From NCBI GenBank assembly GCA_035649575.1, contig DASRJH010000075.1, forward strand, positions 1 through 28,700: a stretch of 28,700 nt of DNA, given 5' to 3'. Under the pieces are notes generated by a model. That model made no database searches. It was not told the DNA's origin and saw only the letters and a list, made by a program, of their open reading frames with translations. The position numbers and the translations under genes are program-made. Below are positions 15,538 through 24,045 of the stretch, in pieces (within the stretch, counting starts at the first letter, position 1; each line of letters begins with the position of its first letter). The DNA is from DASVAL01 sp035649575 (GTDB lineage: Bacteria; Planctomycetota; UBA1135; UBA2386).

Positions 15538-16685
15538 GCCTGCAGCACCAACGCGGCCTGCACGCCGCCAAATCCGCTCGCGACCTTCAACGCACGACGC
15601 GCCTTGGCCAGCGGTCGCACGGTGCGCACGAGGTCGAGACCCTGATCGACGTCCGAGTGCTGCAGGCCGACGTTGGCCGGCACGGCCGAACGCTGCAGCG
15701 CCGCGATCGCGGCGATCGTCTCGAGCACGCCGGCCGCGCCGAGCGTGTGGCCCGTCTGCCCCTTCGTGCCGAACGCGGGCGGCGTGCGGCCGCCGAAGAG
15801 GCGCGCGAGGCCCATGGCTTCGGTCGCGTCGTTGGCCTGGGTCGCGGTGCCGTGCAGGTGGATGAAGTCGATCGCGGAGAGGTCGAGCCCCGCGTTGCCG
15901 ATCGCGCGTCGCGCCGCGAGCTCGATGCCTGCGCCCTGCCGGTCGGGGCCCGTGACGTGGCACGCGTCGTTGGCGCCGCCGTGGCCCAGTATCTCGACGC
16001 CGATCGACTCGCCGCCGCTCTGCGAGAGCAGCAGCGCGCCTGCGCCTTCGCCCAGCGAGACGCCGCGTCGCGCTGCGTCGAACGGGCGGCAGGGCGCCGG
16101 ATCGAGCGCGTGCAGGCTGCCGAACCCGGCCATGACGAACTCGTACAGGACGTCGACGCCGACGACGAGCATGCGTTCGTGCTGGCCGCGTTGCATGCTG
16201 CGCGCGGCCGTGGCGAGTGCGACGAGACCCGAAGCACAGGCGCACGAGACGGCCGTGCAGGTCCCGCCGAGGCGCAGCTCTTTCGCGACGCGCTGCGCGA
16301 GCCGCCACGGTTGGCCGAGGCCCGCGCCGGTGCCGACGACACCCGACATGTCGGCTTTCGTCGAGGCGAGCACGAGGCCGATGCCCGAGCGCTCGGGTTC
16401 GCGCGCTTCGGCGAGCGCTTCGCGCGCCGCGACGCAGGCGACATGAAAGGCCTCTTCGGGCGCTTGCAGCCCGCGCGGCAGCGCGCCGGCGGGGAACTCC
16501 GCTGCGACGCGGGTTGGCACGTCGAAGGCGGCCGTGCGGCGGCGCGGCGCGATAGCCGTGTCGCCGGCGAATAGCGCCTCGATGAAACGCGCGTGGCCCA
16601 CGCCGAAGCCCGTGATCGCGCCGCGGCCGCTCACGACGACAGGCGGTCGCGTTGCCGGCGACGTGGTTGCTCGAGGCGTGGTCAC
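15534..16685 (-). CDS. beta-ketoacyl-ACP synthase
   Basis: The 383-residue product is a condensing enzyme of the FabF/FabB type. The catalytic triad is visible: Cys150 in VSCACASGL, His278 in FIHLHGTATQANDATE, and His313 in GTKGQTGHTLGAAG. It extends an acyl-ACP with a malonyl-ACP-derived unit in the cytoplasm. The context (chain-length factor after it, DUF3261 lipoprotein before it, MMPL exporter and LolA-like protein further upstream) points to a dedicated polyene or aryl-polyene-type pathway and away from housekeeping fatty-acid synthesis. GTG 16685 is chosen because it overlaps the upstream stop by four bases (GTGA) and directly precedes the VVVSGRGAITG first strand; the open frame continues upstream to 16964 only as antisense-like, arginine-rich sequence. 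Confidence 0.88.
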   Translation of the reverse strand: MTTPRATTSPATRPPVVVSGRGAITGFGVGHARFIEALFAGDTAIAPRRRTAAFDVPTRVAAEFPAGALPRGLQAPEEAFHVACVAAREALAEAREPERSGIGLVLASTKADMSGVVGTGAGLGQPWRLAQRVAKELRLGGTCTAVSCACASGLVALATAARSMQRGQHERMLVVGVDVLYEFVMAGFGSLHALDPAPCRPFDAARRGVSLGEGAGALLLSQSGGESIGVEILGHGGANDACHVTGPDRQGAGIELAARRAIGNAGLDLSAIDFIHLHGTATQANDATEAMGLARLFGGRTPPAFGTKGQTGHTLGAAGVLETIAAIAALQRSAVPANVGLQHSDVDQGLDLVRTVRPLAKARRALKVASGFGGVQAALVLQA

Positions 16686-17338
16686 TGGCCTGGTTGCTGC
16701 GGTGGGGGGAGACGGGACTCGGCGTGGGTGTCGATCGAAAGACGGTAGCCGAACCAGCCGTTGTGCAGCACGCATTGCCGCGGCGCCAGCCGGTCCGCGG
16801 GCTCGTCGGTCCAGACGTAGGTGATCACGATGTCGCCCTTGGGCTGGCCGTCGAGGCGCTGGAACCGGCGCTCGACGAGGCGACCGTGGCTCCAGGTCTC
16901 GTGCACGTGTTCGCCAAAGACGTTGCCCTCGCGGGTGCCGTCGGAGGGGCCGGGGCCTAGCCACGGATAGAAGGTGCGCTGCACGTCGAGCAGGATGAAA
17001 CGCGGTGGGAACGGCAGATCCTGCATCGTGTCGTTCCTGAGCTCGACCGTGATGCCGCGCAGGATCATCGCGAACCCGACGGAGCCCATGGGCGAGATGC
17101 CGATCACGGTCAGCGTGTCGCCCTGCTTCTGGATCGCCGCGTCGAAGCCGCGCTGGCCGTCTTCACCCCACGTTGCGGTCACGCGCTGCTGCAGCAGCAT
17201 GTCGGTGGCGAGCGTCGAGGCAGGTTGCAGCGTGCCCGGATAGTCCTGCTCGCGCCACCGGCGCGATGCGGACGATGCACATGCGCAGAAGATCAGCGCA
17301 CCGGCGATCAGGGCGGAGGTTCGTGGCGGCCGCGACAT
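16682..17338 (-). CDS. DUF3261 family lipoprotein
   Basis: The 218-residue product has a hydrophobic N-terminus (ALIAGALIFCACASS at 9-23) with cysteines at 18 and 20; it looks like a lipoprotein signal, though the lipobox is not canonical. The body matches DUF3261: MLLQQRVTATW, GFDAAIQKQGDTLTVIGISP near 85-105, FAMILRGITVEL, PPRFILLDVQRTFYP, then a RLVERRF strand. DUF3261 proteins occur in aryl-polyene-type clusters beside MMPL exporters and LolA-like carriers, probably working on lipid product at the envelope; their exact role is unknown. It heads the DUF3261-synthase-chain-length-factor group. A TATCGT hexamer lies 7 bases before the ATG, so the mRNA may lack a leader. Its usual partner, the MMPL gene, is separated from it by a forward-strand gene. 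Confidence 0.75.
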   Translation of the reverse strand: MSRPPRTSALIAGALIFCACASSASRRWREQDYPGTLQPASTLATDMLLQQRVTATWGEDGQRGFDAAIQKQGDTLTVIGISPMGSVGFAMILRGITVELRNDTMQDLPFPPRFILLDVQRTFYPWLGPGPSDGTREGNVFGEHVHETWSHGRLVERRFQRLDGQPKGDIVITYVWTDEPADRLAPRQCVLHNGWFGYRLSIDTHAESRLPPPQQPGQ

Positions 17339-17639
17339 CGACCTCACGATACGTGTGGCTCGGGCACGACGCACGGCCTTGCGTGGGCGTTCGTCGCAGC
17401 CACGGTCGGCGCCGTTTCCGAAGGAGGGATTCGGACCGGCCATGGTTAAAGAACTGAGCACCACCGGCAGGGCTTCGTGGATCGCAGCTTGGCATTGCCA
17501 ACGCTGGTCGCAACCAGCCGGATCTCCGACCATGGGACCCCGCGCGAACGGCGGCCGTTCTCGGGCCCGACTTGGTCTTGGAGCATTCATTCTGTAGCCA
17601 TCCCGGTGACACTTTGGGCGGTTCGCGTCCAGAAGAGTT
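17339..17639. other. divergent intergenic region, 301 bp
   Basis: It lies between the DUF3261 gene (reverse) and the sigma-fusion gene (forward). I see two inverted repeats: GAACGG-cgg-CCGTTC at 17546-17560, and CACG-ata-CGTG at 17344-17354, the latter covering the possible -10 element (TATCGT on the reverse strand) of the DUF3261 gene. No protein-like frame is present. The region should hold promoters for both directions. Confidence 0.5.
17546..17560. repeat. inverted repeat, possible operator
   Basis: GAACGG and CCGTTC arms are separated by three bases in the divergent promoter region, 80 bases before the sigma-fusion start. It could bind a dimeric regulator, but a 6-bp GC-rich palindrome can occur by chance. 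Confidence 0.22.
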
Positions 17640-20516
17640 GTGATCGGTACCTCCGTCGAGCGTCTGTTTCTGCGCTTCCGTCGCACTGGCGATACGCGTG
17701 CGTTGGCGCGCGTGTTCGATCGCACCGCGGTCGAGTTGTGGCGCGTCGCGACCCACCTGTGCCGTGATTGCCATGGAGCGGAGGACGCCGTTCAAAGTGC
17801 GTTCCTGAGCGCCATCGAAGCCAGTGCCGACTGGGACGAGTCGCGCCCGCTCCTGCCGTGGTTGCTTGGGCTGCTGGCCAATCGCGTGCGCGAGCAACGG
17901 CGGCAGAACGCGCGCATCGTGGACGCCGTGCGACTCGAATTGCCGCAGCGCGAATCCGACCCGGTCGAGGTCGCCGCCCAGCGTGAGTTCGACCGCTCCC
18001 TGAGCATCGCGTTGGCGCAACTGGACGAGCCGCATCGCACAACGTTGTCGCGTCACCTGCTCGACGGCCTCGCGGCGTCGGAGATCGCCAGCGAACTGGG
18101 TGTGGCCGCCGGGACTGTGCGCATGCGCTTGCACCGCGGCCTCGATCAGCTTCGGCACAAACTCTCCGCAGGTGCGACTGCGCCCGCAGTCATCCAGATG
18201 GGGATGCCGCGCGATGTCGCTGCGCAGATTCGGGCGACGGTGGTGGCGCGTGCAGGCGGCAAGGCGGCACCAGGGGTGACTAGGGGCGCAAAGGCCACGT
18301 CGGTCGCGCTCTCGGTGGTGGCGCTGGCGGCGGCGATTCTGTTTGTCACCATCGGGCGGACGACCGGGCCTGACACACCGCCCGAAGCTGCAGCAGGAGT
18401 CGCCGTAGCGGAGCATGGTGGTCGCACAGAGACGGATCCGATGATCGCCCAGGCTGCTCGGACCTCGGTCGCCAGTGAGCCCGTCTCGCCGACCGGTCGG
18501 CTGCGCGTGTTGGTGCGCAATCAGAAGACGCGTGTAGGTGTTCCGGGCATTCGGTTGCTGACCGAGGAGGATGGTACGACTCGCTGGAAAAGCGGTGAGT
18601 TCATCACGGGGGCTGATGGCTGGGGCGAGACGATCCTGGTGCCGGGGACTGGTTCGGTTTTCTCGTCGAACCCCAGCCTCGATGCGGAAATACACGTGGA
18701 CGTTGATGCCGTCGAGGAAGTGACCTTCGATGTCGAATCGCGCGCGACCGCGGAAGTGTCCGTGGTCGATCCAAGCGGGAAGCCCGTGGCGAATGCCGAG
18801 GTGTTCGCGTCCCTGCTCGCTGCCAGTGATGAGTGGCGCCTCGTCACGCGCGGCGCGGATGGAGTGTGGCGCGAACCATTGTTGGACTCCGGACAGACTG
18901 TCCTGCGCGCGGCTGCTCCAGGTTTCGGGATGGGCTGGTCCGTTGTCTCGGAACGGCAAGACCAGCAAGTCAAGCTGGTCCTCGCGGCCGAGCACGGAGC
19001 GATCGTGGGCAGGGTCGTGGATGCGCGTGGGGTGGCGACTGCCGCCGTGTTGCAGGTAGTCCAGGGGGCCGGTCAGGGCTGGTCGATGCCGGTGCAAACC
19101 GATGCCACCGGTCGCTTCGAAGTCAGTGGGCTTCCGGTTGGGGAGTGGTCGTTGGTGGCCGTGGTCTCACCGCAAACAGAGTACGCGTGTGGGTGCGCGG
19201 AGGCAGCCGTGCGTGCCGGTGCAACCACGGAAGTAGTCATTCCGACCGCGCGTCCCGCCGTGGTCGAACTGCATGTGCGCCACTCGGATCGAACACCTGC
19301 CGTTGGTGCCAGCGCCTCGGTGACCGACATGAGGGCGCGCGGACTGCCCCGATCCTGGTTCGCGAGTCAGGCCGAATCCGACGAGAATGGTCGTTGTCGA
19401 CTGCGATTGCCCGCAGGAGAGTGGCGTTTGCAGCTGGTCCTGGGTGTGCACGTCGAGGAGCGCTCGATCATGCTCAGCGCCGGTGATCAACAAGTCATCG
19501 AGCATGTGTTCGGCGACGCCGGAACGGCGGAGGTCGAAGTTGCAGACGAACAGGGGCGTCCGCGGGTCGGCTGGGAGGTTCACTTCGAGAACAACAACCT
19601 GTGGGTGTATACCTCGACTGACGAGTCAGGAGTTGTTCGCGCCGAGGCCGTGCCAGCACCCGGCGTGCCCTTCGTGGTGACGACACCGCATGGGGGCCTG
19701 CCCGTTGTGCGCGGGGTCGCCCTCGCGGGCCAGCGCACACGGGTCGTGATCGGGCAGCAGCAGGTGCCGACCGCGACTGTGCGCGGGCGCGTGACGACGA
19801 TTCCCAACCAGAATCTCTCGCGGACGCGGGTCAGGCTCACGTCAGCGTTCGATCTGGCCCCTAATGGTGGCGGTGTTGAAGTGCAGCCGGATGCCGCAAC
19901 AAAAAAGTTCGAGTTCCGAGACGTGCCGGCAGGTGCCCTCGTCTTGCACGTGCAAGAGGAGTGGCAGCTGTTGGCGCGCCGTGCGGTGACGGTGGCGCAC
20001 GGCGCGACGATCGATGTCGGCGACATCGACGCCAGGAGGTGCACCCTTGAGCTGGCCGTGCTCGATGAGCAGCAGTTGCCGGTGATGGAGTTCGACGCCG
20101 CACTCGGCTCGAGCGAGCAGTGTCTGGTGGCCCAGCGCTGTGATCGGTCGCCGAGCGGATGCACTCTCACCGTCCCGGCAGGGACTTCGCAACTGTTGGT
20201 GTGGGCGCAGCGTCTGGCACCCTTGGTGTTGCCCCTGGATCTCGCCGCCGGATCGCACACTGCCCGCACTGTGCAAGGCAGCGTGGGCGTAGCGACGACG
20301 TTTCGGCTCCCGGCCGGTTGGAGGGTGGGTGATGTCACCCTTATCCGCGAGGGCAAGCTAGTGCTGCGACTGGTCACACCACTCACGTCCGACTGGGTCC
20401 GCGGCCTGGCGCCAGGTCGCTATCGGATCGAGATCCGCCACGTTCGTGAGGTCGCAGTTGCCGACTTCGTCGTCGGCGAAGCCAACGACACAGTGGTCAA
20501 CGTTCGTGTGCTGTGA
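17640..20516 (+). CDS. ECF sigma factor fused to membrane segment and long beta-repeat tail
   Basis: The 958-residue product repeats the design of the gene at 1848. Sigma region 2 spans about 8-90 (HGAEDAVQSAFLSAIEA at 45-61) and region 4 about 118-172 (LDEPHRTTLSRHLLDGLAAS, then GVAAGTVRMRLHRGLDQLRH). One membrane segment lies at about 219-238 (TSVALSVVALAAAILFVTIG). About 700 residues of beta-rich carboxypeptidase-regulatory-like units follow, with repeated TD..GRFEVSGLP and ..DENGRCRLRLPAGEW turns. It should be a membrane-tethered sigma factor with an external tail. GTG 17640 follows AGAAGAG. Third codon positions hold more A/T than in neighbours (58-68% GC in three counted lines against about 70%), hinting at separate origin. 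It sits on the opposite strand inside an aryl-polyene-type gene set, and may regulate it. Confidence 0.87.
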   Translation: MIGTSVERLFLRFRRTGDTRALARVFDRTAVELWRVATHLCRDCHGAEDAVQSAFLSAIEASADWDESRPLLPWLLGLLANRVREQRRQNARIVDAVRLELPQRESDPVEVAAQREFDRSLSIALAQLDEPHRTTLSRHLLDGLAASEIASELGVAAGTVRMRLHRGLDQLRHKLSAGATAPAVIQMGMPRDVAAQIRATVVARAGGKAAPGVTRGAKATSVALSVVALAAAILFVTIGRTTGPDTPPEAAAGVAVAEHGGRTETDPMIAQAARTSVASEPVSPTGRLRVLVRNQKTRVGVPGIRLLTEEDGTTRWKSGEFITGADGWGETILVPGTGSVFSSNPSLDAEIHVDVDAVEEVTFDVESRATAEVSVVDPSGKPVANAEVFASLLAASDEWRLVTRGADGVWREPLLDSGQTVLRAAAPGFGMGWSVVSERQDQQVKLVLAAEHGAIVGRVVDARGVATAAVLQVVQGAGQGWSMPVQTDATGRFEVSGLPVGEWSLVAVVSPQTEYACGCAEAAVRAGATTEVVIPTARPAVVELHVRHSDRTPAVGASASVTDMRARGLPRSWFASQAESDENGRCRLRLPAGEWRLQLVLGVHVEERSIMLSAGDQQVIEHVFGDAGTAEVEVADEQGRPRVGWEVHFENNNLWVYTSTDESGVVRAEAVPAPGVPFVVTTPHGGLPVVRGVALAGQRTRVVIGQQQVPTATVRGRVTTIPNQNLSRTRVRLTSAFDLAPNGGGVEVQPDAATKKFEFRDVPAGALVLHVQEEWQLLARRAVTVAHGATIDVGDIDARRCTLELAVLDEQQLPVMEFDAALGSSEQCLVAQRCDRSPSGCTLTVPAGTSQLLVWAQRLAPLVLPLDLAAGSHTARTVQGSVGVATTFRLPAGWRVGDVTLIREGKLVLRLVTPLTSDWVRGLAPGRYRIEIRHVREVAVADFVVGEANDTVVNVRVL

Positions 20517-20624
20517 GTCCAGCGCGATCGTTTCGGCGCGGACCGGCGACGTCTTCGCGATCGTGACGATCAGCTTCACCGGTGGCGCTCGTGCCCCACG
20601 ACAGGGACGCAGCGTCATGACGGT

Positions 20625-23006
20625 TCATGCAACACCCGATCGCGGCGACGGTCGCAGCAGCGCCCCGGTCGCGAGCGCGAGCACGAGACACATCAGGATC
20701 CCGACGGCCGAAGTGAGCCCGATACAGAACAGCGCCGGCTGCTCCGACAGTGCGAGCAATCCGAACCCGAGCACCGTCGTGACCGCAGCCAGTGAAACCG
20801 AGAGATACGTCACGTCGTGCTCGCCGGGCTGCGACTCCTCCTCGGCCAGGAAGATGCCGTAGTCGACGCCCATGCTGACGATCATCAGCAGCGCGACGAG
20901 CGACAGAAGATTGAGCGCCACGCCCGCGAGCGCCAGTACGGCCACCGTTCCGGCAGCGCCGAGCAGGGCCGGCAGACACGAGATCACGACCGGTCGCACC
21001 GCGCGGTGCCGCGCGATCACGAGCAGCACGACCGCGAGCAGGCCGATCGCGAGCAGCGTCGTCATGCTCGCGCGGTAGGCCGCGATGGCGTCGGTCAGTG
21101 CTCCTTCGATGTCGAGCAGCTGCACTCCGGGGATGTCCGCGAGCCGTTGCTGCAGCGCCGGCTCGTCGGAAAGGCCGCGCACGAAGCTCAGCAGCATCGC
21201 GCCGTCGGGCACCTCGAGCCGGAACGGCCGCACGAGCGAGGCGAGCGGCGTCGCGAGCAGGTCGCTAGCTGTGACCGGCGGCGGCGCAGTCCGAGCCAGC
21301 GCTTCGGCGAACGGCGCGAATCCGTCGGCGACGAACCCGGCGGCGGTCAGAGTCTCGCGCAGGCGTGGCCACAGCGTCGTATCGCCGCGCACGGCCGCAT
21401 CGACGGCCCGCTGCCGGCCGGCACTCGGCAGCAGCGGCGCGATGCTGCCGTAGCCCGCTATCTCGCCGTTGCGTTGGGCCTCGGCCAGCGCTGCGGCGAC
21501 GCGGTCGTTCGCGGCGAGCGCAGCTTCTTCATCGGCGCCCGTCGCTACCACGACGCGCCTCTGTTCGAAGCGGGACACGCGCGCGTGCACGGCGTCGTCT
21601 TCGGCCTTCAGCTGCGGATCGACGCGGTTCAGCGTGCTGAGCCGGTCGTCCCAGGACGCGCGCGGCAGGCCGAGCGCGGTCACGACGAGCACGCCGCAGA
21701 TCGGCAACAAGAGCCAGAGGCGCGCTCTGCCGCGCACGTTCAGCGCGCGCCGCAGGCCCGACACCGTGGCGCGCGACCAGCGCGTCGCGTGGACCCGGCG
21801 CGAACAACCGGGCAGGATGGCCCAGGACGCGAACAGCGCGGCCGCGATGCCGGCCGTCGCGAACACGGCCAGCTCGCGCAGACCCGGGAACGTGGCGCAG
21901 AGCAGCGTCACGAAACCGACGACCGTCGTGCCCGCGCTGAGCAGTAGCGCTCGCCACAGATGGGTCATCGTCTGCCGCGGCCCGTCCGGGTGCGGGGCCA
22001 GGGCCTGATGGCAGAAGTAGTGCTCGGCGTAGTCGATGCTGACGCCGACCAGCGACGCGCCGAACGCGAGCGTCAGGCCGTGCACGGCGCCGAATGCGAG
22101 CTGGCAGGCGACAGCCCCCGCGAAGAACCCGGTCGCCAGCACAGGCATGCAGAGCAACGGCGGCCAGAGCGAGCCGAACAGGAACAGGAACACGACGAGA
22201 AACCCCACCGTCGAGCCGATCCCCACGCGCCCGACGTCGGCCTGCATCGACTCTTCGGCGGCGATCGCGTGCCGGGCTACGCCGCTCTCGTGCAGGTGCA
22301 GGTGGTTGCCGTGGCTCTGCTGCAGCCGCGCGAACGCTTCGCGCACGCCGTCGAGCAACGGGCGCTGCGCCGTCGAGTCCGAGGCGCTCGCCGACGTCGT
22401 CAGGAACAGCACCGCGGCCGCCTCGCCCGTCGTGACGAAGCGGTCGTCGACGACGCCGAGGTTGCCCGCGTTCTGGCCCGCCACACGGTCGAACAGCGTT
22501 GGCATCACGAGGAACGGGTCCGCCGGTGCTATGCGGCTCAAGAGCCCCGACATCGGTGTGGCGAGCCGTTGCGACAGGCGCGCGACCGCGGCCGTGAGGC
22601 CCGCGGGCGACAGGCGCTCGGTTGCCGCCTCTGGCGACGCGGCCAGGAAACCGAAGCGGCGCGCTTCGTAGACCGACCACAACGCTTCCTCGATGCCCGG
22701 CGGCGGGCCCGCGTCGATCGACTCGAGTCGCGTCGCGACGCGCGGCTCGGCGCGCAACAAGGCCTCGAACGCGCGGCTCACGGCGGCCGCTTCGCTTTCG
22801 TCGCTCGCGTCGACGAGCAGGATCATCGTGCGGCTCAGCGGTCCCGTCGCGATGCGGTGCGCGAGGTCGATCGCGGAGTCGCGTTCGCCGCGCGGCAGGA
22901 AGTGCGTGATGTCGGTCGTGACGCGCATGTTCGCCGTCCACCACACCGACAGCACGAGCAGGGTCAGCAGACCTGCCGCGATGCGCGGGATCTCGCCGCG
23001 CTTCAT
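20625..23006 (-). CDS. MMPL/RND family exporter
   Basis: The 793-residue product is an inner-membrane RND-type transporter with two repeated halves: one helix at about 8-26, a periplasmic domain, then a bundle of helices (about 265-410), and the same again in the second half. Each bundle carries an Asp-Tyr signature of the MMPL group: GVSIDYAEHYFCHQA in the first and SMGVDYGIFLAEEE in the second. RND proteins of this group move lipids or polyketides using the proton gradient. In aryl-polyene-type clusters the MMPL protein sits beside a LolA-like carrier and a DUF3261 lipoprotein; here its ATG overlaps the LolA-like gene's stop by four bases. The DUF3261 gene lies beyond the forward-strand sigma-fusion gene. 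The cargo is inferred to be the locus product. Confidence 0.9.
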   Translation of the reverse strand: MKRGEIPRIAAGLLTLLVLSVWWTANMRVTTDITHFLPRGERDSAIDLAHRIATGPLSRTMILLVDASDESEAAAVSRAFEALLRAEPRVATRLESIDAGPPPGIEEALWSVYEARRFGFLAASPEAATERLSPAGLTAAVARLSQRLATPMSGLLSRIAPADPFLVMPTLFDRVAGQNAGNLGVVDDRFVTTGEAAAVLFLTTSASASDSTAQRPLLDGVREAFARLQQSHGNHLHLHESGVARHAIAAEESMQADVGRVGIGSTVGFLVVFLFLFGSLWPPLLCMPVLATGFFAGAVACQLAFGAVHGLTLAFGASLVGVSIDYAEHYFCHQALAPHPDGPRQTMTHLWRALLLSAGTTVVGFVTLLCATFPGLRELAVFATAGIAAALFASWAILPGCSRRVHATRWSRATVSGLRRALNVRGRARLWLLLPICGVLVVTALGLPRASWDDRLSTLNRVDPQLKAEDDAVHARVSRFEQRRVVVATGADEEAALAANDRVAAALAEAQRNGEIAGYGSIAPLLPSAGRQRAVDAAVRGDTTLWPRLRETLTAAGFVADGFAPFAEALARTAPPPVTASDLLATPLASLVRPFRLEVPDGAMLLSFVRGLSDEPALQQRLADIPGVQLLDIEGALTDAIAAYRASMTTLLAIGLLAVVLLVIARHRAVRPVVISCLPALLGAAGTVAVLALAGVALNLLSLVALLMIVSMGVDYGIFLAEEESQPGEHDVTYLSVSLAAVTTVLGFGLLALSEQPALFCIGLTSAVGILMCLVLALATGALLRPSPRSGVA

Positions 23007-23725
23007 TTCGCGTCGATCCCGAACAGGCGCTTCTGCTCCGCGGCGTCGAACTTGCGCGCGGGGTCGGCCGCGACGATGCGTGTCACGGTGCGGTCGCCGT
23101 TCGGTTCTTGGACTTCGATCTGGACCACGGCCTCGCCTTCGCCCGTGAGCGTGAGGCTCTTCAGCATCTGGTTCAGCGGCTTGTCGCGCGGCATCAGCGT
23201 CAGTTTCCAGCCGGTTGCGTTGTTCTCGGCGTGCGCGAACTGGATCGTGTAGGACTTCGTGAGAGTGGCTTCGTCACCCGCGAACACGCGCACGAGCGAG
23301 GTGATGAAGTTGCGCACCTTGTCGCTGCGCTTGAGGTCGACGACTTCGGTGCCGTCGCGGTTCTGCAGACGCAGCTCGGTCGGCGTGATCAGCACGCTCG
23401 AAGGTTCGGGGCTCTCGACGATCCGCGCGAGGTAGCCGGGCTGCGTGCGGTCGGGTCGAAAGAAGTAGAGCCGTCCCTTGCTCTGCAGCGGCAGCGCGAG
23501 CAGGGCGAGGTGTTTGTCCTCCTCGAACCTGGCCTCGAGTCCCGTGGTCGCGGCGAAGGTGCGGAACAGGGCCGCGGCATCGGCGGGGCGCGCGCGTTGC
23601 CGCGGATCCTGCGTCGGCGCCTGGGCTGGCACTGCTGGCGCCGCTGGCAGGGTCTGGCCTGGAATCGGGCCGGCGATTGCGAGCAGGAGGGCCGTCGCGT
23701 GAGGCAGGTGGATGCTCGGACGCAT
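23003..23725 (-). CDS. LolA-like outer-membrane lipoprotein carrier
   Basis: The 240-residue product has a signal peptide (about 1-24, ending PIPGQ), a Pro/Ala/Gln linker, and then a LolA-type half-barrel: LFRTFAATTGLEARFEEDK at about 53-71, LALPLQSKGRLYFFRPDR, GYLARIVESPEPSSVLITP and ending RIVAADPARKF. It probably shuttles a lipid or lipoprotein across the periplasm. The match to the LolA-like proteins of aryl-polyene-type clusters, and the overlap with the MMPL gene, argue for a dedicated carrier and not the general LolA. It is the first gene of the reverse transcript. No ribosome site precedes ATG 23725, but a promoter-like pair lies so close that the mRNA may start almost at the ATG. Confidence 0.82.
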   Translation of the reverse strand: MRPSIHLPHATALLLAIAGPIPGQTLPAAPAVPAQAPTQDPRQRARPADAAALFRTFAATTGLEARFEEDKHLALLALPLQSKGRLYFFRPDRTQPGYLARIVESPEPSSVLITPTELRLQNRDGTEVVDLKRSDKVRNFITSLVRVFAGDEATLTKSYTIQFAHAENNATGWKLTLMPRDKPLNQMLKSLTLTGEGEAVVQIEVQEPNGDRTVTRIVAADPARKFDAAEQKRLFGIDAK

Positions 23726-23734
23726 TCGGACAGG

Positions 23735-23762
23735 ATTCTGGCCGACCCGGTCGGCCGTTCAA
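23735..23762 (-). promoter_or_regulatory. possible promoter with palindrome in the spacer, before the LolA-like/MMPL genes
   Basis: On the reverse strand TTGAAC (23757-23762) and CAGAAT (23735-23740) are 16 bases apart. The spacer is almost exactly a perfect 7-3-7 inverted repeat, GGCCGACCCGGTCGGCC, at 23740-23756. A regulator bound there would block RNA polymerase. The predicted start site is 2-4 bases from ATG 23725, implying a leaderless mRNA, which agrees with the missing ribosome site. Confidence 0.33.
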
Positions 23763-23791
23763 GCGTGACCGAGCCAGCGTCGAGCGGCATC

Positions 23792-24019
23792 TCACCGGAA
23801 CCTTGCCCGCCGGCGACGATTCGCGCCGATCGCGAAGTCAGCATGAATGTCGGCGCCACCCAGGATGCCCACTGCCATGAACCTCGCCGCCCTGATCGCA
23901 GGCGAGTGCCGGAACGTCCTCGGATGCGGCGGCACGAGGTCGAAGAGCTGCTCGTTGACGCGGTCGAGCTCGAGAAAGGTGGCGCGTTGGGTTCCGGGTG
24001 GGCGTCCCCACGTTCCCAC
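23792..24019 (-). CDS. possible 75-residue ORF or gene remnant
   Basis: A reverse frame from GTG 24019 to a stop at 23792 reads ATFLELDRVNEQLFDLVPPH in its first half and ARFMAVGILGGADIHADFAI in its second, with G/C-rich third positions. Its composition is ordinary for protein, unlike the arginine-rich shadows around it, but it ends in an arginine cluster and has no ribosome site. I recognise no family. It may be the tail of a lost gene. Confidence 0.18.
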   Translation of the reverse strand: MGTWGRPPGTQRATFLELDRVNEQLFDLVPPHPRTFRHSPAIRAARFMAVGILGGADIHADFAIGANRRRRARFR

Positions 24020-24045
24020 GAACCTGCGGTTGCCGGCGATCTTCC

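Noticed and set aside
20521..20575. GCGATCG repeated in the gap between the sigma-fusion and MMPL genes, and a GATCG-TGA-CGATC stem
   Set aside because: Stem of only 5 bp with no T tract; short GC-rich repeats are expected by chance here.
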